Source: Hyphomicrobiaceae bacterium
Lineage (GTDB): Bacteria; Pseudomonadota; Alphaproteobacteria; Rhizobiales; Devosiaceae
Direction: 5' to 3'
Assembly: GCA_020638065.1 (NCBI GenBank)
Contig: JACKJG010000002.1
Span: 124,001-188,000, forward strand
DNA length: 64,000 nt
The translations under genes were made by a program, and so were the position numbers. Positions 17,375 through 26,669 of this stretch are shown here, in pieces (position 1 is the stretch's first letter; every line of letters starts with the position of its first letter). Under the pieces are notes generated by a model. The model was given only the letters and a program-made list of their open reading frames with translations, was not told where the DNA came from and did no database searches.

Positions 17375-18646
17375 ATGGCTATGGACGCAGTGGCTTCGCC
17401 CAGCAGCAACCGAAAACTCGATACGTCAGCGCTTCGGCAAAGCAAGATCACCGGCGCCATCCTGCTTTTTCTGGCGCTGATCACCGCACTCATCTTCGCC
17501 CAGGTCGAAGGCGGCGACGCCGTTTTCCGCCTGTCGCGTCCGACGGACACCTGGGCGTTGCCGAATCTGGTCGTGCCCGCCGGACCGTTCAACTGGGTCG
17601 CGGTGGCAATTCTCACCTTTCTTGGCGTGCGCCAATGGATGAGCAAGACCGGCAAGGGCGCGTCGCTGGCGCTCGGTCTGGGTTTTGCCATCTTCATTGC
17701 CGCCTTTCTGGTGTGGGCAACCGCAGGCAAGGCATTCTCGCTGACCGGCATGTTGCAGGCGACCATGGTGCGCGCCGTTCCGATCGCCATGGGCGGGCTG
17801 GCCGGTGTGCTCAGCGAACGGGTCGCGGTGGTCAATATCGGCATCGAGGGCATTTTGCTGTCCGGCGCCTTTACCGGGGCTCTGGTCGGATCGCTGCTCG
17901 GGAACTGGATCGGGCTGATCGCGGCCATCCTTGTGGGCGGCATGTTCGGCTTCATTCTGGCGGCGCTGGTTGTCACCTATCGTGTGGATCAGATCATAGC
18001 GGGGGTGGTGATTAACCTCTTCGTGCTCGGGCTCACATCCTATGTGAGCAGTCAGGTCTTTTCCGAATACCGGTTTCTCAACAATGCGCCGGTCTTTCGC
18101 GCCATCAACATCCCCATTCTCAGCGATATCCCGGTCATCGGGCCAATGTTCTTTCAGCAGAACATCTTCGTTTACGGCGCGCTGATCATGGTGGCGGCAG
18201 CGACCTATTATCTGTTCTATACCAAGCACGGGCTGCATGCCCGGTCGGTGGGTGAGCATCCGCAGGCCGCCGATACGCTCGGCATCAATGTCTATCGTGT
18301 GCGTTACGTTCACGTGATCATGGGAGGCATGGTGGCCGGTTTCGGCGGCGCGTTCCTGACCCTGGGGCTCGTCGGACGGTTCGACGACAACATGACCAAC
18401 GGACGCGGCTTTATCGGCCTGGCGGCCATGATTTTCGGACGCTGGCACCCGGTCGGCGCGCTGATGGCGGCGCTGATTTTCGGTTTCGCGGATTCACTGC
18501 AACAGAAAATGGCATTGCTACAGACGCCGATCCCGTCGGAATTCCTCGCCATGGCGCCCTATATCGCGACGATTGTCGTGGTGGCGGGCATTGTGGGCCG
18601 TTCGCGCATGCCGGCGGCCGACGGCAAGCCCTACATCAAGGAATAG
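17375..18646 (+). CDS. Nucleoside ABC importer permease 2 (NupQ/YufQ-like)
   Basis: The product has about 423 residues and is longer than most YufQ homologues because of an N-terminal region with two extra hydrophobic segments. The core has ERVAVVNIGIEGILLSGAF and the permease loop VGEHPQAADTLGINVYRVRY. The ATG at 17375 lies nine bases after AGGAG; a TTG two codons earlier is less likely. It is the last gene of the importer operon. Confidence 0.92.
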   Translation: MAMDAVASPSSNRKLDTSALRQSKITGAILLFLALITALIFAQVEGGDAVFRLSRPTDTWALPNLVVPAGPFNWVAVAILTFLGVRQWMSKTGKGASLALGLGFAIFIAAFLVWATAGKAFSLTGMLQATMVRAVPIAMGGLAGVLSERVAVVNIGIEGILLSGAFTGALVGSLLGNWIGLIAAILVGGMFGFILAALVVTYRVDQIIAGVVINLFVLGLTSYVSSQVFSEYRFLNNAPVFRAINIPILSDIPVIGPMFFQQNIFVYGALIMVAAATYYLFYTKHGLHARSVGEHPQAADTLGINVYRVRYVHVIMGGMVAGFGGAFLTLGLVGRFDDNMTNGRGFIGLAAMIFGRWHPVGALMAALIFGFADSLQQKMALLQTPIPSEFLAMAPYIATIVVVAGIVGRSRMPAADGKPYIKE

Positions 18647-18680
18647 CCTGAATTCTGGGGAATGGGGAGGCCTCGCTTCC

Positions 18681-19328
18681 TCAGCCCTCCAGGTTCAGTA
18701 CCGGACCGCCTGCAGCCTCGGCATCCTGTGCGTCGTGGGTGACCATGAGGACCGGCAGTTTTCGCCGCCGCGCTTCGCCGAAGACCAAGTCGCGCACCGA
18801 ATGGCGCAATGCCGTGTCCAGCTTTGAGAACGGTTCGTCCAGAAGCAGCGCGCAAGGTTCCGCAGCGAGCACGCGCAGCAGGGCAACGCGGGCTTTCTGA
18901 CCTCCCGAAAGCGTAAAGGGATCGCGTGCCGCAAAACCTTCGAGGTCGACTGCATCGAGAAGCCGTTCGACCGCCTGACGCCGCTCGCTTCCCCTGATGT
19001 GTTGCGGCAACCCAAAGGCGATGTTCTCGCCCACCGAGAAATGCGGGAACAGGAGCGGGTCCTGAAAAAGGACGCCGACCCGGCGCCTTTCGACCGGGAC
19101 GCCGGTCAGCGATTGGCCATCGAGGGTGATGGTTCCCGAAAGGTCAAAAACCGGCGGCAACAGGCCGATGATGGCGTTGATCAGGGTCGACTTACCGGAG
19201 CCGGACGGCCCCATGATCGTCAGAACCTCGCCGGGGGGCACGCGGGTCGACACCTCAAAAAGCGTCTCGCCGCGCAGGGAAACGCGCAGTCTGTCGAGAA
19301 ACAATCCCTGATTATCGGTGTTCTCCAT
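18681..19328 (-). CDS. ABC transporter ATPase, YnjD-like
   Basis: This single-domain ATPase has about 215 residues: Walker A GPSGSGKS, Q-loop LFQDPLLFPH, signature LSGGQKARVALLR, Walker B LLLDEPFSKLD and H-loop MVTHDAQDA. This is the short YnjD/ThiQ-like type. Its ATG overlaps the permease stop by one base (TGATG). With the two genes upstream it forms a YnjBCD-like importer. The substrate of that family is not firmly known; thiamine-like or other small solutes have been suggested for relatives. Confidence 0.85.
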   Translation of the reverse strand: MENTDNQGLFLDRLRVSLRGETLFEVSTRVPPGEVLTIMGPSGSGKSTLINAIIGLLPPVFDLSGTITLDGQSLTGVPVERRRVGVLFQDPLLFPHFSVGENIAFGLPQHIRGSERRQAVERLLDAVDLEGFAARDPFTLSGGQKARVALLRVLAAEPCALLLDEPFSKLDTALRHSVRDLVFGEARRRKLPVLMVTHDAQDAEAAGGPVLNLEG

Positions 19329-21043
19329 CACGCGCTTTGCCTCGAAGGTTCACGCACGGCGCTGACAAGGCCAAGCCGATTGCGCCAGACCAGGCGCGGG
19401 ATCAGGCCGGCAAGCGCAAAAATGACAAAAGGCAGAAAGGCCTGCAAAAGGGCGTAGACGCCGATCAGCCGCCGGTTGCCGCCCGACGACAAGGCCACGG
19501 CCTCGGTTGTCAGGGTCGGCAGGCGCCCCGCACCAATCAGGAGCGTGGGCAGATATTGTGCGATCGAAACGGCGAAGCCGAGTGCTGCGGCCGTGAGCAA
19601 CGGGGCCAGCAATATCGGTAATCTGATCCTGACGAGCGCCATCAGCGGGCTTTTGCCCAGGCTGCGGGCGATGTCGAGATAGCGGTTGTCGAAATGGTGC
19701 CAAGGCGCGGCGAGGGTCAGATAGACATATGGGAAAACGAAGACCAGATGCACGGCCGCGACGGCCAGAAAGTTGGCGTCCCAACCGAGGCGCAGGAACA
19801 GGAAGGACAGGCCGGAAACGAAGACGATCTGCGGCAGCAGGAGCGGCAGGTAAAGCGACAACCACCCTCCCCGGCCGATGACGCGCCCGCGCCGGTATTC
19901 GAGTTCGAGTGCGCCGACTGCCATTAGCGTGCCGGCGAGCGCCGACACAATGCCGAGCGCAGCTGAGCGCCAGACCAGTTCTATCAGATCACTTCCCGGC
20001 GCGGTCCAGCCGTCCAACGTAAAGCGGGATGGGAACAGGTCGGGAAAACGCCAGGTGGCAGCGACCGACCAGAGCAGCAACAGGACCAGCCCGATATAGG
20101 TGACCAGAAAGGTCCACGCGGCGACAATCAGAATTGCCGAACGTACGGCCCCGTCGGCGCGAAGCCTGATGCCGCGGGTTGCCAGATCGCGAAACAGTCT
20201 GGCCACCGCCTTTTCCGCGAGCAACCACAAGCCGATGGCCAGGGCGGTGACCCCGAGCTGAACAATGGCGCCGGCCGCCGCGGCGGTGCGCAAACTCAGA
20301 TCGGGATCGTTCATCAGGCGCAGGATTTGCACCGAGAGAACCGGCGGCAATTGCGGGCCGAGGATCATGGCCATATCGACCGACGAGGTGGAATAGGCAA
20401 TGACTGCAATGATTGGGAGCCGGATTTGCGCATAGAGCGAAGGAAAGGCGGAAAGGGTAAATCCCCAGATGCGGCCATAGCCCAGAGTCGCGGCGGTTAC
20501 CGTCAGACGCCTGTCGATCTGTGGCAGCGCCGCCAAAACCACAAAGAACAGGAAGGGCACCTCCTTCAGCGCCAGCCCGGCGGCCAGAGACAACCCGGCC
20601 GAGTCATTGACCAGCAACCAGTCGGGCGGGTGCACGAAGCCGGTCACAGGCGTCGCGAGCCGCATCAGAAAGCCGGACGGCGCAACCAGAAACAGCATGC
20701 CAAAGGCGGCGGCGGCATGCGGAATGGCAAGCAGCGGGCGGATCAGCCCGGAAAGAACCGAGATCAGCCTTGTGTGTGCGAAGGCCGCAAAGAACAGGGC
20801 TGTCACCAGAACGGAAAAGGCCGTGGCAACCAGTCCGATCCACAGGGACAATCCTATCGAGGTGGCGATACCCGGAACTTGGAACAGTACCGTGAACGCC
20901 TGAAGCGGGCCTTCGCCACCGGAAAAGGCCATGAGCAGCATGTAGAACGTGCCGAGCAACGCAGGCACGAAAACCAGCGCGATGGCAGCCCATGAAAAGA
21001 GCTGTAACAAATAGGGCGGCGAGGCTGTCGAGCGGTTCGACAC
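19328..21043 (-). CDS. ABC transporter permease, YnjC-like, two fused permease halves
   Basis: The product has about 570 residues with some twelve hydrophobic segments and two permease modules in tandem, as in YnjC, FbpB or ThiP. The loop GYGRIWGFTLSAFPSLYAQI lies in the first half and LGKSPLMALVRIRLPILLAP in the second. The start is uncertain: a GTG at 21043 follows the upstream stop with TGAcGTG coupling, while an ATG at 21091 would overlap the binding-protein gene by 47 bp. Both lack a strong ribosome site. Confidence 0.85.
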   Translation of the reverse strand: MSNRSTASPPYLLQLFSWAAIALVFVPALLGTFYMLLMAFSGGEGPLQAFTVLFQVPGIATSIGLSLWIGLVATAFSVLVTALFFAAFAHTRLISVLSGLIRPLLAIPHAAAAFGMLFLVAPSGFLMRLATPVTGFVHPPDWLLVNDSAGLSLAAGLALKEVPFLFFVVLAALPQIDRRLTVTAATLGYGRIWGFTLSAFPSLYAQIRLPIIAVIAYSTSSVDMAMILGPQLPPVLSVQILRLMNDPDLSLRTAAAAGAIVQLGVTALAIGLWLLAEKAVARLFRDLATRGIRLRADGAVRSAILIVAAWTFLVTYIGLVLLLLWSVAATWRFPDLFPSRFTLDGWTAPGSDLIELVWRSAALGIVSALAGTLMAVGALELEYRRGRVIGRGGWLSLYLPLLLPQIVFVSGLSFLFLRLGWDANFLAVAAVHLVFVFPYVYLTLAAPWHHFDNRYLDIARSLGKSPLMALVRIRLPILLAPLLTAAALGFAVSIAQYLPTLLIGAGRLPTLTTEAVALSSGGNRRLIGVYALLQAFLPFVIFALAGLIPRLVWRNRLGLVSAVREPSRQSA

Positions 21044-21044
21044 G

Positions 21045-22277
21045 TCAGCGGGCGGCCCCGAACCGGCGCGCCCATTCCGCTTCGATCGCATTGGTCCAGC
21101 TTGAGTCCGGCTCGTTCAGAACCGCACCGGATTCGTCGGGTCCAAGCGTGGCCAATCCGCGCTGGAGCATGTCGAAACGCGCCTTTCCATCCGCGTCGAG
21201 TTTTGCATAGGCGAGAACCGTGGGGTCACCCCAGAGGCTTTCGTCGGCCTTGCGGGCCTGCGCCTCTGGCGAGAGCAGGAAATTGGCGACCACCATGGCG
21301 CCAGCCTTGGCATTTGCATTGAACGGAATGGCGACGAAATGGGCGTTGCCGATCGAGCCGTAGTCGAGAACGAAGCTTCGAACCGTGTCAGGCAGAATGC
21401 CCTCGGAGATGGCGGAACTGGCCTCGCCGGGGTTGAAGGTCATGGCGATGTCGATCTCGTCATCGGCGAGCAAAGTCTTGAGTTGCGTCGTGTCGGCGGC
21501 ATAGACGGCGCCGGATCGCCAGAGGTCCGGCGTCACATCGTCGAGCCAGGCCCAAAGCGGCGCCGTGACCTTGTCGAAATCGGCCTCATCAACAGGGCGT
21601 GACAGAATGGAGCGATCGTCGGCCAGCCCGAGCAGAACCTGTTTCAGAAAGGTCGTGCCGATGAAGTTGGGTGGCGCAGCGTAGGTGAAACGGCCGGGAT
21701 GGGCGTGAATGTAGGCCTTGAGCGCATCGAGGTTGCGCGGTGGTTCCGGCAGAGACGCGCTGTCGCAATAGAAGGTGAACTGGGCGGTGCCCCATGGCGA
21801 TTCCAGCCCGTCGACCGGCTCGGTGAAGTCGCGGCTGAGAACCGGCTTGTTCTCAAAATCCGTCAAAGCATAATTGGGCAGCGACGTGCTCCATGAATAG
21901 GGCAGCAATAGCCCGGCTTCCTTCATCGCCTTGAAATTCTCGCCATTGATCCAGACCAGATCGACCGCGCCACCATCGTTACGGCCGGCCTGTTTTTCGC
22001 TCAGGACCCGGGTGACGAGCGAGGCAGTTTCGGAGACTTTGACCTGTTCGAGCGTGACGCCGTATTCGTCGCTGACCCGTTCACCGACCCAGGAGATGTA
22101 ATCGTTGATGTTCTGCGCCCCGCCCCAGGCATACCAATAGACGGTCTGACCCCGGGCTTCCTCCAGGACTGCGGGCCAATCGGCCGGATCGGGATCGGCA
22201 TCCGCGGCGAAAGCATGCGCTGCTGCAAGCATCAACAGGACAAAGGCCGTCAGGCGGACAAAACCACGCGCCAGCAT
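21045..22277 (-). CDS. ABC transporter substrate-binding protein, YnjB-like
   Basis: This 410-residue periplasmic protein has a clear signal peptide (LTAFVLLMLAAAHAFAADA). The mature start VYWYAWGGAQNINDYISWV, then VDLVWINGENFKAMK and GTAQFTFYCDSA, match the YnjB family. GGGAGA precedes the ATG at 22277. It is the first gene of the three-gene importer on the minus strand; the ligand is unknown. Confidence 0.85.
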   Translation of the reverse strand: MLARGFVRLTAFVLLMLAAAHAFAADADPDPADWPAVLEEARGQTVYWYAWGGAQNINDYISWVGERVSDEYGVTLEQVKVSETASLVTRVLSEKQAGRNDGGAVDLVWINGENFKAMKEAGLLLPYSWSTSLPNYALTDFENKPVLSRDFTEPVDGLESPWGTAQFTFYCDSASLPEPPRNLDALKAYIHAHPGRFTYAAPPNFIGTTFLKQVLLGLADDRSILSRPVDEADFDKVTAPLWAWLDDVTPDLWRSGAVYAADTTQLKTLLADDEIDIAMTFNPGEASSAISEGILPDTVRSFVLDYGSIGNAHFVAIPFNANAKAGAMVVANFLLSPEAQARKADESLWGDPTVLAYAKLDADGKARFDMLQRGLATLGPDESGAVLNEPDSSWTNAIEAEWARRFGAAR

Positions 22278-22375
22278 CGATATCTCCCAGGACTGGTTCC
22301 CCCGGTCCTTTCAACGTCAGGGCCGGGCCGGGGTCAACTCACCTTTCGATCAATCAGGCGCGATTGTTGCGTGTG

Positions 22376-22849
22376 CTATTGTCCCGTTTCGGGGTCGAGG
22401 ACCTCGATTTGGGCATCCATCGCCTCAGCGAAACGCTCGAAGAACCGGTCGATGACTTTTTGTGCCGCCGAACCGATCAGGGAAGCGCCAAGCGACATCA
22501 GCGCTGAAGACGCCTTGCCCTCCGCCTGCATGTGCATCAGCGTGCCGCGTTCATGATCCTGAAGCGAGATGCGGGCTGCGCCCTCCGCTAACCCCAGAAT
22601 TCCGCCCTTGCCCTTGCCGTGCAGAACATACTCAACCGCCGGGTCGACGTCGGTCAGAGACAATTCGCCCGAAAATGTCGGATGGGCTATGCCAAGATCC
22701 ACCTTGAGAACGAGGTCGAGAGTGGTTTCCGATGACCAGTCGAGAGATTGGCAGCCCGGGATCGCCTGAGCCAGAACGGCAGTATCGTTGAGGGCGGCCC
22801 AGACTCGCGCCCGGCCCGCCAAAAATAGGTATCTACCCTGAAATTGCAC
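22376..22849 (-). CDS. CoxG-like SRPBCC protein
   Basis: The 157-residue protein begins MQFQGRYLFLAGRARVWAAL, then IPGCQSLDW, LDLVLKVDLGIAHPTFSG and GKGKGGILGLAEGAA. This is the pattern of CO-dehydrogenase subunit G-like (CoxG) SRPBCC proteins, which are hydrophobic-pocket proteins. No CO dehydrogenase genes lie nearby, so the name describes family only. The start is a GTG with AGGG upstream. It is divergent from the three-gene cassette that follows, with 157 bp between. Confidence 0.8.
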   Translation of the reverse strand: MQFQGRYLFLAGRARVWAALNDTAVLAQAIPGCQSLDWSSETTLDLVLKVDLGIAHPTFSGELSLTDVDPAVEYVLHGKGKGGILGLAEGAARISLQDHERGTLMHMQAEGKASSALMSLGASLIGSAAQKVIDRFFERFAEAMDAQIEVLDPETGQ

Positions 22850-23006
22850 GTGCTTAGCCCTTTACCTGCGACTTTTGCGCACCAATATTACACAAATGGG
22901 TCTGCATGCACGACGGGTCAATTGCCAGTCGTGGCGAGGCGGGTCTAAATGATTTTGGAGGCAGCGGCGGATGCCGCCGCAGGCACAGGCGAACGGAGAG
23001 AACGTT

Positions 23007-24194
23007 ATGGCCACCGACGTGATGGAAAAACCCCTGCAATATCTTGACAAGGCCATGGCCCAGATCCGCGATCTGGGGCTGATGCCGGAGAAGACCGAGG
23101 AGGCGCCGATTACCGCGCTTCTGCAGGAAATTTCGGATCTGGATGAGGAACGCATCATCCTGATCGGACGGACACTCAACCAGGCCTCAACGTTCAACGA
23201 TGTGGTGCGCGAGCAGATCGCCGCGATGAATATCGGTGAACGCTACGAGGACATTACCAACGGTTTCGATTCCATCCGCGACGACGCCAAAGGCATGGTC
23301 GACCAGCTGGACGATGGCAAGCTCGACTTTTTCGAGCGCGTTTCAAACGTGTGGATGAAGGTTTCGCGCGGCGACATCGCCACCCGGTTCGACAAGATCA
23401 AGGACACCTATCTTTCGGTGACCAAGGACACCAAGGATCAGGTCGACCGTGAACACACCATTCTCGAAGCCTATCGCGATTTCCGGGGTGCTTTGAAGCA
23501 AAGCGAAGTCATGGCGCTCGAAGTGCTGCAGAAGGCCGAAACGCACCTGCAGGAACGCAAGGATGCGCTGTCCAAGGCTACCGCTGACCTCGAGGGTTTC
23601 ACGGACGGTACGCCGGCAGACCGGGCGCGGCTGGAAATGGCACGCGACGAGCGGGTCCGCGAATTGCAGAATGAAGAACGCCGCTACCAGATTTCCAAGG
23701 ACCTCTCGGACAACCTGACCATCTCTTATAACACGTCGGAAGTGGTCATGGCGCGTCTGATGCAGACGACCAATGCCAAGGAGCGTGTCTACCAGCAGTC
23801 GATTTCCTTCTTCTCGACCAACGAGGTGGTCCTGACCGCCTTGTCCGCGTCTTTCACCGGTATGTTCGGTCTGCATGAATCCACCGAAACGCTCAATGCG
23901 ATGAAGGAAGGCATGTCGAAATCGCTCGAAACGCTTTCCGAGATCGGCGACAAGGTTCAGGAAGAAGCCGTGCGGGCCGGCTATGGTCCGACCATTCGCG
24001 CCGACGCCGTCAAGAAACTGGTCGACAGCGTCGTGAACTTCCAGGAGAAATCTCGGGAGATCATCAACGAGATGCGCGTGGCCTCGACCAAGAACAGCCA
24101 GGAAATCCGCGACGCGGTTGAGGACGGCAAGAACCGCCTGGCCAAACTGGCCGCCGACGGCAATGCCCTGCTGCTTGAGACGGCGAAGGCCTGA
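23007..24194 (+). CDS. All-helical protein resembling TelA/KlaA family, first gene of an unexplained cassette
   Basis: The product has about 395 residues and is predicted almost entirely helical, with no signal peptide and no clear membrane segment. It is rich in charged heptad-like stretches (VLQKAETHLQERKDALSKAT; LETLSEIGDKVQEEAVRAGY). The arrangement resembles TelA/KlaA 'toxic anion resistance' proteins, judged from memory and not by alignment. The ATG at 23007 has GGAGAG upstream; an earlier ATG at 22971 lacks one. The next two genes follow at 29 and 4 bp on the same strand, so the three are one operon. Confidence 0.6.
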   Translation: MATDVMEKPLQYLDKAMAQIRDLGLMPEKTEEAPITALLQEISDLDEERIILIGRTLNQASTFNDVVREQIAAMNIGERYEDITNGFDSIRDDAKGMVDQLDDGKLDFFERVSNVWMKVSRGDIATRFDKIKDTYLSVTKDTKDQVDREHTILEAYRDFRGALKQSEVMALEVLQKAETHLQERKDALSKATADLEGFTDGTPADRARLEMARDERVRELQNEERRYQISKDLSDNLTISYNTSEVVMARLMQTTNAKERVYQQSISFFSTNEVVLTALSASFTGMFGLHESTETLNAMKEGMSKSLETLSEIGDKVQEEAVRAGYGPTIRADAVKKLVDSVVNFQEKSREIINEMRVASTKNSQEIRDAVEDGKNRLAKLAADGNALLLETAKA

Positions 24195-24223
24195 CCGGAA
24201 GCGGGACAGAACAGGTTTTGTCC

Positions 24224-25162
24224 ATGAGCACGGACACGGGCGAATCCAAGGCCCCACTCGATGAAGTGATGATGGCGATGGACGTGGTGGACACACTGCG
24301 CCATCGCCAGGATCTTGCTCTCAAGGAACTTGACGGCGCGGCCAAGAAGGACCGGCTGATCGAGAAGCTGAGAGAGATTTATCACAATCAGGGCATTGAG
24401 GTCCCCGATTCCATCCTTGAGAAGGGTGTCGCCGCGCTCGAGGAAAACCGTTTCGTTTACGAACCGCCCGGTCCGAGCCTTCAGAGGTCGCTCGCCGAGT
24501 TCTATGTGGCGCGCGGCAAGTGGGGCAAGCCGGTTCTGGTCGTGCTCGCGGTGCTGGTTCTGGCGCTGGGCGCCTATTTCCTGGCCTATCTGCCCTATCA
24601 GGCGCATCTGGCCGAACAGGCGCGGATTGAAATCACCGAGACCCTGCCGAACGAAATGCAGGCTTTGCGTGACACAATTTTTGAAGAAACCAAAGTCCAG
24701 AGCGCCGTCAGTGAAGCGGACGGCTATCTCAATCGCGGGCTGACTGCGGCGAAAGAGGGCGACCGCGAGACCGTTGACAACATGGTCCAAAAGCTCACCG
24801 ACCTGCGGGACACGCTGCGGCTGCAATATGATTTGCGCGTGGTCAACCGCGACGGCGTGCGATCCGGCTTCTGGACCTTTCCTGACGTGAACGAGGATGC
24901 CACCAACTATTATATCGTGGTCGAGGCCATCGACCCGGATGGCAATGCGCTGACCCTGCCCATTCTCAATGAGGAGAATGGCGAGACCGAGCGTGTCGCG
25001 ATGTGGGGGCTGCGCGTTCCCGAAACCGTTTACAACAGTGTTGCCGCCGACAAGCAGGATGACGGCATTATCGAGAAGAGCATCGTTGGCCAGAAACAGC
25101 CGGGTTTTCTCGATGTGAATTATACTGTGCCGGTTCTTGGCGGCGCGGTAACGCGGTGGTGA
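24224..25162 (+). CDS. Single-pass membrane protein, DUF6384-like, cassette gene 2
   Basis: The product has about 312 residues. About 95 soluble residues, helical and charged (VVDTLRHRQDLALKELDGAA), precede one transmembrane helix (VLVVLAVLVLALGAYFLAYL, roughly residues 105-128). A helical linker and a C-terminal mixed domain with GFWTFPDVNEDATNYYIVVE follow. I believe relatives are catalogued as DUF6384, but this is from memory. Topology suggests a cytoplasmic N-terminus and periplasmic C-terminus. The ATG at 24224 was preferred over a TTG two codons earlier. Confidence 0.65.
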   Translation: MSTDTGESKAPLDEVMMAMDVVDTLRHRQDLALKELDGAAKKDRLIEKLREIYHNQGIEVPDSILEKGVAALEENRFVYEPPGPSLQRSLAEFYVARGKWGKPVLVVLAVLVLALGAYFLAYLPYQAHLAEQARIEITETLPNEMQALRDTIFEETKVQSAVSEADGYLNRGLTAAKEGDRETVDNMVQKLTDLRDTLRLQYDLRVVNRDGVRSGFWTFPDVNEDATNYYIVVEAIDPDGNALTLPILNEENGETERVAMWGLRVPETVYNSVAADKQDDGIIEKSIVGQKQPGFLDVNYTVPVLGGAVTRW

Positions 25163-25166
25163 CGAG

Positions 25167-26669
25167 ATGGCACTGAGTGGACCACAGGCACTGAAACACC
25201 TGGACGACGCCATCCGTGATGTGCGCCGCGAGGAAAACGAAGTTTCCTCAAAACTGACGAAAAGCACGGAAATCGTTGCCAAGCTCAGGGAAAACGAAAC
25301 CGAGCTGTTCCGGCAATTGGCGAAACTGCGCTTGTCCCCGGAAGTGCTCAGCCAGATGAATGGCGATATTTCCGCCGCCGAGAAGGCCGCGCGCGGGATG
25401 ATCGAGCAGCATCAGAAAATGCTCGACGATACCGAAGCGCGGATTACCGAACTCGACAAGCACGTGGCGCAGGCCGCGCATGATCGCCGCGACGCACTGG
25501 CCGAAGTGGAAAAGCAACAGAAGGCCCTGTCCGATCTCTCTGGCCAGATCGCCTCGGCCATCAACGCGGATCCCGAATACAAGGACAAGCGCGCCAAAGC
25601 CGACGAAATGCACACGGTGGCGGACGAGAGCCTGAAAAAGACGCAGCAGGCCGAAGAGGACCGCGAAGTCAAGGGCAAGCCCTACCGCGACGACAAGCTC
25701 TTCATGTATTTGTGGGAGGCCGGTTACGGCACGCGCAACTACAAGGCCAACAATCTGGTGCGGTGGCTGGATTCGATGGTGGCGCGGCTGATCGATTATC
25801 AGAACACGCGCCCCAATTATGCGATGTTGAACGAAATCCCGCTCCGGTTGCGCGAGCACGCGGAACGCCAGGTTGCGGCAGCAGAAGAAGCCGACAAGGA
25901 ACTGGACGAGATCGAAGCGCGGGCCATCGACAAGGCGGGCGGTGGCCCCATCCGAAAGGCGCTTGAGGAGGCTCAGGCCAAGGTCGCCCAGATTGACGAC
26001 GATATGGTCAAGTTCGAGGACGAACGCGACAAGCTGACCCGCGACCTGACGGACATGACCGAGCAGGACAATCCTGCGCTGGCAACGGCCATTCGCGGCC
26101 TGGCAGGCTCGCTGCAGGCGACGGACATGACCCAACTTGTTGCCGATGCCCGCGCCACGCCGACACCTCAGGACGACGCGATCTTGAAAAAGATCGACGA
26201 TGTGCGTCTGCGGATCGTCGACGTCGAAAACGACAATCGCGACAAGCACGAACGGCTCAAGGTTCTGGCGTCGCGCCGCCGCGAGCTCGAAGACATCGAA
26301 TACGAATTCAAGAAGAAGCGCTTCGATGACCCGCGCTCGAGTTTCCGCGAGGACAATCTGGTCGGCGACCTGCTCGGGGAATTCCTCAAAGGCGCCATCA
26401 CTGCGTCGACCTATTGGGGGCACTGGCAACGCTCGCAGAATTGGCGGGCGGGCACCTCGAACTGGGGCGGCGGCATTGGCCTGCCCAATAGCGGGCGGAG
26501 TTCGAACTGGCCGAACATATCCATTGGCGGCGGCAATTCAGGACAGAACTGGGGTTCGTTCACCTCCAACCGCAGCAGCGGCAGGGTTTCGGGCGGTTTC
26601 TCGCGGCCCCGCACCGGATCGAAAGGCTCGCGCAAATCGGGCGGGTTCAAGACCGGCGGCGGGTTCTAG
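25167..26669 (+). CDS. Coiled-coil protein with W/N/G/S-rich tail, cassette gene 3
   Basis: The product has 500 residues. Residues 1 to about 405 are strongly helical with long coiled-coil stretches (RREENEVSSKLTKSTEIVAK; KQQKALSDLSGQIASA), interrupted near 175-200 by a conserved-looking FMYLWEAGYGTRNYKANNL. The last 90 or so residues are low complexity: four Asn-Trp repeats in Gly/Ser/Asn background, then a Lys/Arg/Ser/Gly tail ending GGFKTGGGF. No signal peptide. I do not recognise a named family. It starts 4 bp after gene 2 and its stop overlaps that of a convergent lipoprotein gene in a shared CTAG. Confidence 0.75.
   Translation: MALSGPQALKHLDDAIRDVRREENEVSSKLTKSTEIVAKLRENETELFRQLAKLRLSPEVLSQMNGDISAAEKAARGMIEQHQKMLDDTEARITELDKHVAQAAHDRRDALAEVEKQQKALSDLSGQIASAINADPEYKDKRAKADEMHTVADESLKKTQQAEEDREVKGKPYRDDKLFMYLWEAGYGTRNYKANNLVRWLDSMVARLIDYQNTRPNYAMLNEIPLRLREHAERQVAAAEEADKELDEIEARAIDKAGGGPIRKALEEAQAKVAQIDDDMVKFEDERDKLTRDLTDMTEQDNPALATAIRGLAGSLQATDMTQLVADARATPTPQDDAILKKIDDVRLRIVDVENDNRDKHERLKVLASRRRELEDIEYEFKKKRFDDPRSSFREDNLVGDLLGEFLKGAITASTYWGHWQRSQNWRAGTSNWGGGIGLPNSGRSSNWPNISIGGGNSGQNWGSFTSNRSSGRVSGGFSRPRTGSKGSRKSGGFKTGGGF

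Noticed and set aside
22376..22849. CO dehydrogenase accessory gene, implying carbon monoxide oxidation
   Set aside because: No coxMSL or other maturation genes are nearby; CoxG-like proteins are widespread outside CO metabolism.
23007..24194. Tellurite resistance determinant
   Set aside because: The resemblance to TelA is only general (helical, charged) and even true TelA homologues rarely have proven tellurite functions, so no resistance is claimed.
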